A DNA stretch of 47,948 nt, taken from assembly GCA_039029535.1 (NCBI GenBank), contig JBCCFW010000039.1, forward strand, positions 1-47,948, given 5' to 3'. The position numbers and the translations under genes were made by a program. Of this stretch, positions 22,616 through 32,562 are shown one piece after another (position 1 is the stretch's first letter; each line of letters starts with the position of its first letter). Below the pieces are notes generated by a model. It was not told where the DNA came from. It worked only from the letters and a program-made list of their open reading frames with translations, and made no database searches. Source of the DNA: JBCCFW01 sp039029535 (GTDB lineage: Bacteria; Acidobacteriota; JBCCFW01).

Positions 22616-25404
22616 GGTCCGCGCGACGAGCCCCGCCTCGGGACCTGGTCCACCGTGGTCGAATCGAAGCGCGGAGCCTGCTCTTCGATCCGAAGCTGCT
22701 CGGCGTCGAGGAGGCACGTCGTCGCGTTCTGGCGAGCTGGGTTGCCGGCAGTCGGGTCGAGGAGCTCGCCGACGGACGTTGGCGTCTCACCTGGCCCCAG
22801 GATCGTGAGTTGCGCACGCGTCACTGTCTCGGCCTTCCCCTGATCGCCGAGGCTTCAGGCACCTGGGCGCTCCCGCACCCGGAAGACGACGCGACCTCGA
22901 CCCCGGCAACGGAATCCGATCGCGAGGAGACGAGCTGGCTCGCCGATGGAGGCGTCGTCGCGACCCGACGCGCGGTCGGCGAGCTCGACCCGGCCGCCTG
23001 GGTCGATCCCGGCCCGCTCACGCCGCTGGGGGTCGAGCCCTTCCCACAGCCGAAGGTCGCAGCGGTCGTCAAGGCAGAGTCGGTCACCACCGATCCCCGC
23101 AAGCTCGCCGGACTGTCCGAGCCGTCGCGCGCCTTCCGGGAGACCGTGGCCCGAATGAAGGAGCAGGCACGGAAGCGCAGGGCAATGAAGGTGGGACTCC
23201 TCGGTCGCCTGCGCTCCTTCTTCCGACGCCAACCCTCGAAACGGGCCGCCCTGTCCCGAGCCATCACCCTGCCCCCGCGCCCGTCCCCGCCACCGCCCCC
23301 CTCCAAGCCCGGGTTCTTCCGTCGTCTCGCCACCGCCCTGTTGCCCATGCGATGGATGGCGAGCCAGGAGTCACGCTATCTCGGCAAGATGATGAAGTTG
23401 TTCGAGAGCGGGAGGCTCATCGAGGCCCTCCACCACGCCATTCCGCTCGGCGGCTCCACGCGCGGCATGTTGTCGCAGCTTCGATTCACCTTGCCTCGTC
23501 CTCGCACGTCGCTTCGGCTCACGGCACCGGGTCATCTGGTCGGCAGCGCCATGTTGCTCAGCGGTCCGGATCTCTACGGCTATCTCGAGCAGGTCTATCG
23601 CCGGGCGGCCGAGAAGCTCATCGCCATGGGGGACATCGAGAAGGCCGCCTACGTGTTGGCTGAGCTGCTGAAGAAGGAGGAGGAGGCCGTGACCCTGCTC
23701 GAGAAGCACGGTCTCCACCGACAGGCTGCCGAGCTCGCCGAGCTCAAGGACCTCGCGCCGGGCCTGGTCGTGAGGCAGTGGTTTCTCGCCGGAGGTCGCG
23801 ATCACGCGCTCGAGCTCGCGCGTCTCCACGGTGTCTTTCGGGACGCCGTCCTCCGACTCGAGCGAAGTGACCTTCACGACGAGGCCACGGCCCTGCGGCT
23901 GCTCTGGGCCGACTCGCTCGCCGAGAGCGGTGAGCTCGCGAGAGCGGCGGACGTCGCTTGGCCCGCCCCGAAGCTGCGTCACTTGACCCGCGCGTGGCTC
24001 GATCGCCTGGTCGAAGGAGGCGGGCCGCCAGCAGCACGAGCGCACGTCCGACGACTCAGCCTCGATGCCAGCGTTCTTCCCGAGGCTCTCGCGTTCCTGG
24101 AGACGCAGGGCCGACTCGACTCGCCGGACACGGGCTTCACCCGGCTCGCCATGGCCGAGACCCTGCTCGACAAGCAGCTCTTGCGCACTCTCGACGAGGA
24201 ACAGGCAGCCGCAGACCAGGCTGCACGCGATCCCTTCGTCGAGTCGGCTCGGAACGAAGCCGACACCGAGGAGCCGACGAGCCTGCGCCAGCGTCGTCGC
24301 GCACTCCGGATCCTCGCCCGCCCTCTCGCTCGCAGCGTCCTCGAACGGGCGCTCCCCGTCCACGATCCGGGCCGTCTCATCATCGAGCTCGGCAACTTTG
24401 CCGGCGAGAGCGCCCTGCGCACCGACCTGCGACCGCTCGCTCCCGAGGCGCGCCGGATCGAGCGCAACCACGAGCGCGTGGAGGTCGACCAGGACGACGT
24501 CGGCCAGCACGCGCTCTCCGACGTGCTGCTCCTTCCCAACGGTCGCTTGCTCGTGGCACGTGGTGAGCTCGGGTCGTCGCTACTCGACGGACGCGGCCGC
24601 CTGCTGGCGCACTTCGACCTTCCTTGCCAACGCTTCGTGCCCAGCCTGGGCGGTCAGCAAGTGCTCGGCATTGCGCGACGTGGGGAGCTCACGCTCACTT
24701 GTCGTCTCGACCTCGACCGACGCACCGCACGACCGTGGTGCGAGCTCCGGGACGTCACGGCCTTCGCTCCCGAACACGATGCTCAGCTCTGGTTCGTGGG
24801 CCTCGGACCCGCGGGCTCGACCCGGGGCGTGCCGGAGGTCGTGGCGCTCGACCTCCGCTCGGAGCGACCGCGCGCTCTCTGGACGGGCGCGGACGACGAG
24901 GGTCGCATCCATGCCCTGCGAGCCGACGCACGCTCGTTGCGCGTGGTCGTCGAGAAGACCTTCCCCTTCGAGCACTGGCGCTTCGATCGCCAGGGTCTCG
25001 TCCTGCGCGAGCGCCGCCCGTCCTGGCCGGTACACCACTCGCTGGACGAGGCGAGCCGGGTCCAGCTCACCAGCGACGAACGGGTCACCGTGGTGGAGAG
25101 CGCGACCGGAGTCCATGTCTTCGACCGCGGCAACGTGCAGCTCTGGACCCCGGACGAGGACGAGAGCCTGGGCGAGGTGCTCCTGGCAAACGAGCACCTG
25201 GTCCTCGTCCGCTTCGACTCGCACGGCGCGCGCGTCCAGCTCCTCCAGAAGGGAGAGGTCACGCCGCTCGCCTTCCTGGCCGGGAGCCAGCGGGTGTCCG
25301 TCCGTCAGGCCGAGCCCAACCTGCTGGTCCTCGGTGACGATCGAGGTCGGGTGCTCGTGCTCGACCTCGGCAAGCGCACGGTCGTCGTGAACGTGCGGAC
25401 CTGA
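22612..25404 (+). CDS. bpX6-like protein: N-terminal domain, helical repeats, C-terminal beta-propeller
   Basis: 930 aa from an ATG overlapping the previous stop by 4 nt. Domains: residues about 10-100, a small alpha/beta domain (RGRIEARSLLFDPKLLGVEEARRRVLASW, GRWRLTWPQ, LGLPLIAEASGTWAL) that I match from memory to the bpX6 domain; about 100-250, a variable linker with a basic patch and a Pro-rich tract (RPSPPPPPSKPG near 222-233); about 255-560, TPR/Sel1-like antiparallel helices (EKLIAMGDIEKAAYVLAELLKKEEEAVTLLEKHGLHRQAAELAEL...); about 600-930, a beta-propeller with repeated LLLPNGRLLVARGE, LVVVDL-type and VTVVESATGVHVFDRG blades. No signal peptide: cytoplasmic. Propeller and helices probably recognise a target or signal and pass it to the vWA-MoxR pair (inference from the described systems). 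Last gene of the operon. Confidence 0.78.
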   Translation: MRSARRAPPRDLVHRGRIEARSLLFDPKLLGVEEARRRVLASWVAGSRVEELADGRWRLTWPQDRELRTRHCLGLPLIAEASGTWALPHPEDDATSTPATESDREETSWLADGGVVATRRAVGELDPAAWVDPGPLTPLGVEPFPQPKVAAVVKAESVTTDPRKLAGLSEPSRAFRETVARMKEQARKRRAMKVGLLGRLRSFFRRQPSKRAALSRAITLPPRPSPPPPPSKPGFFRRLATALLPMRWMASQESRYLGKMMKLFESGRLIEALHHAIPLGGSTRGMLSQLRFTLPRPRTSLRLTAPGHLVGSAMLLSGPDLYGYLEQVYRRAAEKLIAMGDIEKAAYVLAELLKKEEEAVTLLEKHGLHRQAAELAELKDLAPGLVVRQWFLAGGRDHALELARLHGVFRDAVLRLERSDLHDEATALRLLWADSLAESGELARAADVAWPAPKLRHLTRAWLDRLVEGGGPPAARAHVRRLSLDASVLPEALAFLETQGRLDSPDTGFTRLAMAETLLDKQLLRTLDEEQAAADQAARDPFVESARNEADTEEPTSLRQRRRALRILARPLARSVLERALPVHDPGRLIIELGNFAGESALRTDLRPLAPEARRIERNHERVEVDQDDVGQHALSDVLLLPNGRLLVARGELGSSLLDGRGRLLAHFDLPCQRFVPSLGGQQVLGIARRGELTLTCRLDLDRRTARPWCELRDVTAFAPEHDAQLWFVGLGPAGSTRGVPEVVALDLRSERPRALWTGADDEGRIHALRADARSLRVVVEKTFPFEHWRFDRQGLVLRERRPSWPVHHSLDEASRVQLTSDERVTVVESATGVHVFDRGNVQLWTPDEDESLGEVLLANEHLVLVRFDSHGARVQLLQKGEVTPLAFLAGSQRVSVRQAEPNLLVLGDDRGRVLVLDLGKRTVVVNVRT

Positions 25405-25437
25405 CGAGGTCGAGCCTCCAGCGCTCGCTGACGGTGC

Positions 25438-28400
25438 TCAGCCCGGGGGCTGTTCCGGGTTCTTTGGCGCGGTGGCCTTCTCGAGCTGCTCCCTCAGCTC
25501 GGCGTTCTCCTTCTCGAGCGCCATCGTTCTCTTCTCGAGATCGAGGGCCTCCCTCTGGGCATCCCGCAGCTTCTGATCGTCCTCTCGCTCCTTGGCCAGG
25601 TCGTCGCGCGTGGACTTTCCGAAGGCCTCGGTCTCGGCCACGATCGCGTCCTGGATCTTGCCGAGAGCGCCAGTCTGGGTCACGCGGGTGGTCTGAATGA
25701 AGGCCTTCTCTGCCGCGATCCTGAGGGCGACCTCGGAGTACTTGATCTGATTCGTGTCGTCTAGGTAGAGCCGTCCTCCGAGGATGTTGGGCTCGGCGAG
25801 CAAGGCCTTCTGGCTTTCGGCCTGGCCGGGCTTCACGTCCCACATGAACGGGTGGACCGAGGCGACCATGCCCCTCTCGACCTGCTTCCACCACCGCGGG
25901 TTGACGAGCGCGGCGAACCCCTTGGGAATGACGGCGGACCAGCCGGCAGCCTTGATCCAGGACTTGCGACGCGTGGCGGCATAGGAGCTGTTGAACAGGA
26001 TGTACGGCTTGCCGTTCCAGTCGTGTTGGATCGAGCCGTGGGGGATCTTCACGAGCACGTGGAAGGGTTGATCGCCATTGGGGTAGCCGGTGTGGGAGGC
26101 CGCCACGATCTTGTCGGAGTCGGTCCCGGCAAGGCTGCTGCGGAAGTCGGCCCGTCGGACCACCCACTTCGCGAAGTTGTCGCCCTTGCCGGCCGCGGTG
26201 ATGGCAGCGTCGAGGTACTCGCGTCGCCGCGAGTAGGCCATGGCGGCCTTGGCGCGACCGTAGACGCCGAGCCTGGCCGTGCCGCTGACGCTCTGCTGCT
26301 CGATCCGTGAGGCCTGGGCCATCTCGAGGAGTCCGCGGAGCTCGCTCCCCTTGGAGATGCTCTCGGTTTCGTCGAGCTGGCGCATGAGCTCCGCGGCGGG
26401 GAGGAGCTCTTGCTCCACTCGGGCCTGACGGCTCCGCTCGAGACTGTCGGCACGGCTCTCTCGGCTTCGCAAGGCACTCTGGAGCGCGTTGGTGTCGAGG
26501 ACGGCCGCCGCGTCGGCCTGAGCCGCCATCTGCGCCGTGAAGCCACCGGAGTGGATCGAGATGGCGACGAGATCGTCCCGCGAGGCGGGGAGCATGTCGA
26601 CCACCTGAATGCCGGGCTGCATCGACGGCCGCCCCCAGGAGCGCATGGTCCGATAGTCGACCTCGTGGAGGCGGTCCCAGGGGACGGGATCCTTCGCTGG
26701 CAACGTGAAGGCGTCGATGGACGACCAGAGCGACGAGTAGAGATGGCCCAGCAAGTGACGATGGAGCTGATCGGCCACGTGCTGCTTGGTCTGAGTCACC
26801 GCGAGCCACTCGTTGATGTCACCACTGCTGACGATGGCATCAATCAAGTCACTCTGTGCGTCCTCGGTCAGGTAAGGCCTCCGCGCTCTCTGGCCGCTCT
26901 CGTCCTTCTTGGAGAAGTCCTGAAGAAAGAGCTCGGCCTGAACTCGAAGCTCGGCCCGGTTGCTAAGCCTCCGGACTGCGAGCTCCTCGGGAGAGATGGC
27001 ACCAGCGACGACGTCGAGGAAGACCCTTCGATCGATGCCGATCTTGGCGACTTCATCCAATAGTCGTCGGAGGAGGCTCTCGTTGCTCGACGTGGGTCGG
27101 TCAGACTCCCGGTCGTTCCGCCTCAAGAAGAACTCGAGCGCCCGAAGACGTTCGGTGTCGTGCCGGCCCGGCCAGCTAACGGACTTCCCCTCCAGGGCGA
27201 GCTGGAGCAAGTCGGCCCGAAGACCAGACTCGGCGGCTGCTCGCAGCACGAAGAGAGCGCGCTCGGCCCCCTGGCTCGCCGGCAACACGTCGAGATCGAT
27301 GAGGAACTGACCCAGCTCTCGTTCCGTGAGCCGCTCACCACTCTCACCGAAGAGGCCCAAGCTCTCGCAAAGCACCCAGAGCTCACGCAGCCACTGGTAC
27401 ACGACCGCTCGATAGTTCTCGTCATCACTCAGGTAGTCATCCTGCAGGCGCCTCCGATCGGGCACTCCGGGATAGCTGGAGAAGAAGGCGTCGACGACCA
27501 CTCGTCGCAGGCGCTCCCTGGCCTGATCGAGCCTCATCTGAAGGACGAACAACTCCGGGTGTTGCAGGTAAGGGTCCGCCCGATGATTGTCGTGGTACCG
27601 AACGTTGTAGAAGAGGAACTCCCTGATCCGACGCCTCTCGATGGAGTCGAGGCCCGCGAGCCATTGCGCATCCCCGCTCAGGTCCGAGTCGTGCACGGTT
27701 CGCGTCGGGCCATGGAGACCACGCTTGGCGATGCGGTCGCGCAGTCGATCGATCGCGATCACGCGAGCAGCATGAGCCAGACGCTCTTCCGCGCCGGGAA
27801 GCTCGTCGGCAGGGGGAACACACGACGAGTAAGTCAAGTCCAGGAGATGCCCAGGCACGCCATCCCTGAAGTAGGTCAACAACTTGCGGCGGCGCTCCAT
27901 GAGAGTGCTGACGCTGATCGACTCGACGTCCTTCCGTTTCAGGTAGCCCACGAACTCATCCCGGGACGCATAGGGATCCAGGGGCACGACGAAGGGCATG
28001 GTCCAGGACCGTTCCTGCGCGAAGCGTCCCGCTCTCTCGAAGAAGGCTGAGGTGAGAAGCGCCACCTTCTCGGGCAAGGCCACTCCCTCCTCTGCCGCGC
28101 TCCCCACGGCCAGGAGAACGTGCTGCAGTCCGAATCCCTCCTGGCTGAGGAGGTCGCGCGCACGACGGATCCGATCGTCCTGTTGTTGATCGGTGAGCCC
28201 ATGCTCACCCTGAGTGTCCTTCGATCCGCACCACTCCTCCTGGAGCCCCTCCCATGCCTCAATGGCCTTGCCAGCCTCCGTGGCAGCTTGGTAGTGAGGC
28301 CGGAGAAGCTCAGTGGATCGCTTGAGAGACTCGACCCGCAGCAGGAAGTGCTCATGTAGCCGTCGCTTCAGTCCTTCCGCCACGGGCACCACCATCTCGT

Positions 28401-31400
28401 CGGTCTGCTCACACTTCCGTGCCGAGTCGAGACACTCCTCCGCCGCGAAGAACAGGCAGCGGCAGTCCGATGAGGAGAGAGAGTCGAGGAGCTCATCCGC
28501 TCCCGTCAGGGACGCCTGTTCGAGAGCCTTGTCGTCGAGCGAGCCGATGAACTCGCTCGTCCGATTGACACGCTTCTCACGCTGATCGGACTCCAGGGGC
28601 CTCGTCACGGATCGCTCAGGTCGTTTCCACATGATCCTGAGCTCGTCTTTCAGCCCGGCCAGGTGAACCCGTGCCTCGGGTCCTCGGGCGAGAATGCGCG
28701 CGGCGTTCTCGACACAGGCCGTGGCCGAGTCCGCGGCATCACTCCAGGCCCACTTCGCCTTCCGAGCCAGGTCCCTCTCCGAGCTCTCCACGATCTCCTG
28801 GCTCAATTCGACCAGGACCTCGAACTGCCAGCCTGAACCGCAAGCCTTGCGGTACTTCTGAGCCAACAAGTTGCGGGACTTCTTCAAGCGCTCTTCCTTG
28901 CCGACGAGCTGTAGCGGCAAGAGCTCGCTGATGAGCTCACACGATTCATCGGCGACTTCTTCCAGATCGGTACCGTGTTGCCGACTCGCCTCATGCAGGT
29001 ACTGAATGCCACGTCGATATCGAGTCTCGGCCGAGTGTTCGATGTCCCGGTGACGATCGTGATGAAACCGTTCATGAGGCAGCGCGAACTCCCTGATGGC
29101 CCCGAGCACCCCCTCCCTGACACCGGGGTAGCGCTCGTTCAATGCCGACTTCTGAAGCAGATCTCCAAAGCTACGCAGGAGGTCGGTCGAGACCCGCAGC
29201 CTCCGCTCCCAGTAGTGACGTTGCTCATCGCCACCGTCACTCCGACCCACTCGCCCAGACCTTTCCTTCCTCTTCGCTCGACCCCCGCTCTCAGCCAGCT
29301 TTGGTCGTGGATTCGGAATGAAGTCCTGTTGCCAGCGCTCGTACTGGTCGTCAGGTATGGCTGCCTCGGGGAAGCTCACTTCGATGATGCTCGCGCCATC
29401 GAGCTTCTTGAGCCCCAAGGGCACGGCCTTGGGATGAAACGTGAGCCACCAGTAGTCGTAGTCGGCCTCCCTCTCGGCAGCAAGAGCCTCGTCGAGACGA
29501 TGGTGAAAGGCGTCAAAGAGCTCGCCCTTGAAAGCCGACACCTTCTGCGCGTTCGCGGTGGTCGAGCCGAAGAGCGAGAAGACGGAGGGCTCTCTCAAGA
29601 CCCCACCGACCTTGCCCTCGAGATCCGCAACCGTCGAGACACCTGCGACGTCCATCTTCTCCGGTACCAGCTCCGCTGCCTTCTTCGTCAGCGAGTCCGT
29701 CACGAGCTTCAAGTCGCCAGACAAGAGATAGGCCTTCAGAACCGGATCGTCGCTCGCGACCAGGCCCTCGTGACCCTCAAACGTGTCCGTGATGAAGGCA
29801 ATCATCTGGTTCTTGGCGGTGGAGACATCACGGCCGAGCCCACCACCGAGCGCGCTCGTGAGCAGTGCATCCAGGGTCGGAGGCTCGGGAATCGTGCCGC
29901 TGGCCGTCACCGTTGCGAGGTGCTCCGAGAGCTTTGATTGGATGGCCTGGAAGAGCCCTTTCCTCAATTGCTTGGACAAGGCATCCACGTCGACGCGAGC
30001 ACTCGGAGGTCGTTGCTTGTTGACCTCCGCGACGGCACCAGCTACCGCGGCCATCAGTGAATCGGGTGGCGTGCCATCAGCATTGCCCCGAGCAGCCTCG
30101 TAGGCTGCAAGGAGAGGCCCCTCGGCCTCCTTCAAGGGCTTCAGTCGCTCTTCTGCCGGGCGGAGCTTGTCAGCAGCCTCGTACAAGTTCCGAAGTGCCG
30201 TGCTCACTTCGGTCTTCGTCATCGCGTCGACGCGCTCGGCTCCGGCACCGACCTCCTCGCCCCGTAGCTTGAGAACCCTGTTCGACTCGCCGATGTCTTT
30301 AGCGATCGCCTGATAGGCGCCGAAGTCCTCCGCCGACACCTTGTCCTTCAGCCCTGCTACCTCTCCTAGGAAGTCACGGATCGCTCCGCTGACACCATCG
30401 CTGGCTGACTTGATCTCGGCTGGCTTGAGCTTGAGCTTCAGCTCGCTCAGCTGAAGACGAATGCTCCGAGCCCGGTCGCCGCGCACTTGCGGCTGATCGA
30501 TCGGCTTCCCCGCGTTCTCATACTCCGCCAGCAATCCCAGCGTTCTCGTCACTCGGTCCTCGGTGTCATCCGGATGGATCTTGATCAAGCCCTGCAGCTG
30601 GGTGAGCAGCGGCTGGAGGGTCTTCGCGAGCTCGGTCTTGTCCTTCCACGCCCCTTCGCCATGCTCGGTCCGGATCGACTCATCGAGACCGATGGCAGCC
30701 TGGATCAACGGGCTATCGATGCGGCTGCCGTCGTCCTTCAGTCCCTGCAATGCCGACCACACGTCACGCTCGAGCCCCTCGCCGTGGACTCTCACGTCGT
30801 CGAGATGCGATCGAAGCTCGGTTCTCTTCGTCTCATATGTCTGACGTAATTGCTTCGTCTCGCCGTCCTGTTTCCCGTGTTCGGCTACCTTGAGGAAGTA
30901 GGTCTTCCGCGCATCGAACACCCTCTGGTGTGCTTTCTCGAGGTCGTCATTGCCCGCAAGGCCGGTCTTCCAGATGCCTGTCTCGCTCGTGGCGTCGGTA
31001 GCCGCCCTGAGATACTTCGAACGCTCGTCGAGGATCGCGGGCAGCGCCGTCGAGAGGGACTCACCCTTCTTCTTGGCGTCCGCGATGTCCTTCCGCAGCA
31101 TCGCTCCGAATGCCTGACGTTCCTGAGCGGTGAGAGGTTGGTCGGTACCTGGGCGCACCAGCCAGACGCCCAGCGTCTTGTCACCACTCGGCTCGCTCCG
31201 CGCCGCGTGCTCCAACGTCGACTGCCAGAGCGACTTGCGCTTGCCCAGCGTAGCCTCCACGTGCACGTCACCGACCCTCCCCAGTCCCCGAACGAAGGCC
31301 TTCACCTTCTTCTCGGCGGCCTCCATTCTTCCCTTCGTCGTCCCCTGGCCTCGGAACAGGTCGAGACGTCGATCGACCGCGGTGTCGATCACCTCGCGGA

Positions 31401-32562
31401 AGAATGCTCGACCCTTGAGAGTGCGGTGGAGATCCAGTCGAAGCGCCTGGACTGCCGGCGAGTCCACGGTGCCACCGGTGGCCTGGAACCAGGCCTCGTG
31501 AAGCTGGTGGAGGTGAGGCTCGGAGCCGCGTGGTCGGGCCCCCCTACCCAATGGGTCGAGGATTCTCTCGATGTCGGTGTCTCGGAGATCGGGGTAGTTC
31601 TCCTGCACGAGCGCATCACTGAGTGCGGCCACCAGACGCGAAGCGCGTCCTTGGCGCAGGCTCTTCACGTCTTCGCGTTTCTTGCCCGGGTCGGTGTACT
31701 TGGCCCCATAGGTCAGCTCGAGACCATCCAGGATCCCGAGACTCACCGTTCCCGTGCGATTGGCGAAGTCCATGATCGATCGATAGGCCAGCTCCTCGAG
31801 TGCCGCCCCGTGGACCCGCAGCCGGTCGTCCGAGGGCCGCCCACCGGCCTCGACCGAGCAAAGCTCCTTCTTGCCATCCTCGCCTCCGCGCGCGCGACAG
31901 AGCTCTTTCAGCAGGTCGACGCTCGCACTCCTCTCGTTCCCCTGGGCGTCAGCCGGCAACGAGCGAATCGCCGCGTCGATCTCGACGAACAGCACGTTGA
32001 CCGCACGTCGAAGCCGCTGACTCTGCTTCGGCTCGAGCTTCATGTTCCGGCCAGCAAGCTCATCGGTCGGCCCCTTGCTCGGTCCCTCCGCTTCGATCTC
32101 CGCCGCGACCACCCGTAGGTCCGACACCGCCTGCCGACCACGCTGAAGGAGCGCCAGCGGACCCGCCGCGGCTCCCTGCGGAGCGATCGCCGTGTCCCGG
32201 TGCCGCGTCACGACCTCCGTCAGCCAGGGCGTCAGGTACTGACGGTTCCGCAGCAAGGCGACGATGTCGGCGAGGATCGTCGCCTTGGCCTCCTCCAGCT
32301 TGCCGGCCGCGAAGTCCCGTGAGCGAGCGTCGAAGAAGCGGCGGAAGGGCGTGTCCGGCGAGTGGATGAGCTGCTTGTCCGGCGTGTCGAAGATGACCTT
32401 CTGCACGATCGCCGAACGCGGCGGGAGGACCAGTGGCCCCTTCTCGCGGACGTGGCTGGTCGCCGTCCCCTCCGGCGAGCTGATCGGCACGGAGCCGAGT
32501 GACAGGATGGCCGCCAGGACGATGGCGCAGGACTGCTGCAAGCGGGAGCGTCGGGACAACAT
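25438..32562 (-). CDS. Giant exported protein of unknown family (2374 aa)
   Basis: Start ATG at 32562 (GAGGG 6 nt upstream) rather than the in-frame start at 32598; it gives a signal peptide MLSRRSRLQQSCAIVLAAILSLGSV. The Cys lies before the hydrophobic stretch, so it is not a lipobox. No other clear transmembrane segment. The protein is almost wholly helical and charged. Residues about 30-1120 are Lys/Glu/Asp-rich with spectrin-like helices; about 1130-1900 are richer in Arg, Leu, Trp and Cys and include a His cluster HERFHHDRHRDIEH at 1163-1176; about 2130-2280 is an alpha/beta region (FHVLVKIPHGSIQHDWNGKPY, GGRLYLDDTNQIKYSEVA); about 2302-2365 is a coiled coil ending in a Pro-rich tail. 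I recognise no family or catalytic site. G+C in lines counted across the core is mostly about 60-65% (one line 53%) against about 70% in neighbours. It converges on the ternary-system operon with a 33-nt gap. Confidence 0.88.
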   Translation of the reverse strand: MLSRRSRLQQSCAIVLAAILSLGSVPISSPEGTATSHVREKGPLVLPPRSAIVQKVIFDTPDKQLIHSPDTPFRRFFDARSRDFAAGKLEEAKATILADIVALLRNRQYLTPWLTEVVTRHRDTAIAPQGAAAGPLALLQRGRQAVSDLRVVAAEIEAEGPSKGPTDELAGRNMKLEPKQSQRLRRAVNVLFVEIDAAIRSLPADAQGNERSASVDLLKELCRARGGEDGKKELCSVEAGGRPSDDRLRVHGAALEELAYRSIMDFANRTGTVSLGILDGLELTYGAKYTDPGKKREDVKSLRQGRASRLVAALSDALVQENYPDLRDTDIERILDPLGRGARPRGSEPHLHQLHEAWFQATGGTVDSPAVQALRLDLHRTLKGRAFFREVIDTAVDRRLDLFRGQGTTKGRMEAAEKKVKAFVRGLGRVGDVHVEATLGKRKSLWQSTLEHAARSEPSGDKTLGVWLVRPGTDQPLTAQERQAFGAMLRKDIADAKKKGESLSTALPAILDERSKYLRAATDATSETGIWKTGLAGNDDLEKAHQRVFDARKTYFLKVAEHGKQDGETKQLRQTYETKRTELRSHLDDVRVHGEGLERDVWSALQGLKDDGSRIDSPLIQAAIGLDESIRTEHGEGAWKDKTELAKTLQPLLTQLQGLIKIHPDDTEDRVTRTLGLLAEYENAGKPIDQPQVRGDRARSIRLQLSELKLKLKPAEIKSASDGVSGAIRDFLGEVAGLKDKVSAEDFGAYQAIAKDIGESNRVLKLRGEEVGAGAERVDAMTKTEVSTALRNLYEAADKLRPAEERLKPLKEAEGPLLAAYEAARGNADGTPPDSLMAAVAGAVAEVNKQRPPSARVDVDALSKQLRKGLFQAIQSKLSEHLATVTASGTIPEPPTLDALLTSALGGGLGRDVSTAKNQMIAFITDTFEGHEGLVASDDPVLKAYLLSGDLKLVTDSLTKKAAELVPEKMDVAGVSTVADLEGKVGGVLREPSVFSLFGSTTANAQKVSAFKGELFDAFHHRLDEALAAEREADYDYWWLTFHPKAVPLGLKKLDGASIIEVSFPEAAIPDDQYERWQQDFIPNPRPKLAESGGRAKRKERSGRVGRSDGGDEQRHYWERRLRVSTDLLRSFGDLLQKSALNERYPGVREGVLGAIREFALPHERFHHDRHRDIEHSAETRYRRGIQYLHEASRQHGTDLEEVADESCELISELLPLQLVGKEERLKKSRNLLAQKYRKACGSGWQFEVLVELSQEIVESSERDLARKAKWAWSDAADSATACVENAARILARGPEARVHLAGLKDELRIMWKRPERSVTRPLESDQREKRVNRTSEFIGSLDDKALEQASLTGADELLDSLSSSDCRCLFFAAEECLDSARKCEQTDEMVVPVAEGLKRRLHEHFLLRVESLKRSTELLRPHYQAATEAGKAIEAWEGLQEEWCGSKDTQGEHGLTDQQQDDRIRRARDLLSQEGFGLQHVLLAVGSAAEEGVALPEKVALLTSAFFERAGRFAQERSWTMPFVVPLDPYASRDEFVGYLKRKDVESISVSTLMERRRKLLTYFRDGVPGHLLDLTYSSCVPPADELPGAEERLAHAARVIAIDRLRDRIAKRGLHGPTRTVHDSDLSGDAQWLAGLDSIERRRIREFLFYNVRYHDNHRADPYLQHPELFVLQMRLDQARERLRRVVVDAFFSSYPGVPDRRRLQDDYLSDDENYRAVVYQWLRELWVLCESLGLFGESGERLTERELGQFLIDLDVLPASQGAERALFVLRAAAESGLRADLLQLALEGKSVSWPGRHDTERLRALEFFLRRNDRESDRPTSSNESLLRRLLDEVAKIGIDRRVFLDVVAGAISPEELAVRRLSNRAELRVQAELFLQDFSKKDESGQRARRPYLTEDAQSDLIDAIVSSGDINEWLAVTQTKQHVADQLHRHLLGHLYSSLWSSIDAFTLPAKDPVPWDRLHEVDYRTMRSWGRPSMQPGIQVVDMLPASRDDLVAISIHSGGFTAQMAAQADAAAVLDTNALQSALRSRESRADSLERSRQARVEQELLPAAELMRQLDETESISKGSELRGLLEMAQASRIEQQSVSGTARLGVYGRAKAAMAYSRRREYLDAAITAAGKGDNFAKWVVRRADFRSSLAGTDSDKIVAASHTGYPNGDQPFHVLVKIPHGSIQHDWNGKPYILFNSSYAATRRKSWIKAAGWSAVIPKGFAALVNPRWWKQVERGMVASVHPFMWDVKPGQAESQKALLAEPNILGGRLYLDDTNQIKYSEVALRIAAEKAFIQTTRVTQTGALGKIQDAIVAETEAFGKSTRDDLAKEREDDQKLRDAQREALDLEKRTMALEKENAELREQLEKATAPKNPEQPPG

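Noticed and set aside
25438..32562. Giant gene as a Tc/Rhs-type toxin or type VI secretion component
   Set aside because: No YD/Rhs repeats, no FG-GAP or TcdB signatures, no VgrG/PAAR or immunity gene nearby, and a Sec-type signal peptide is present.
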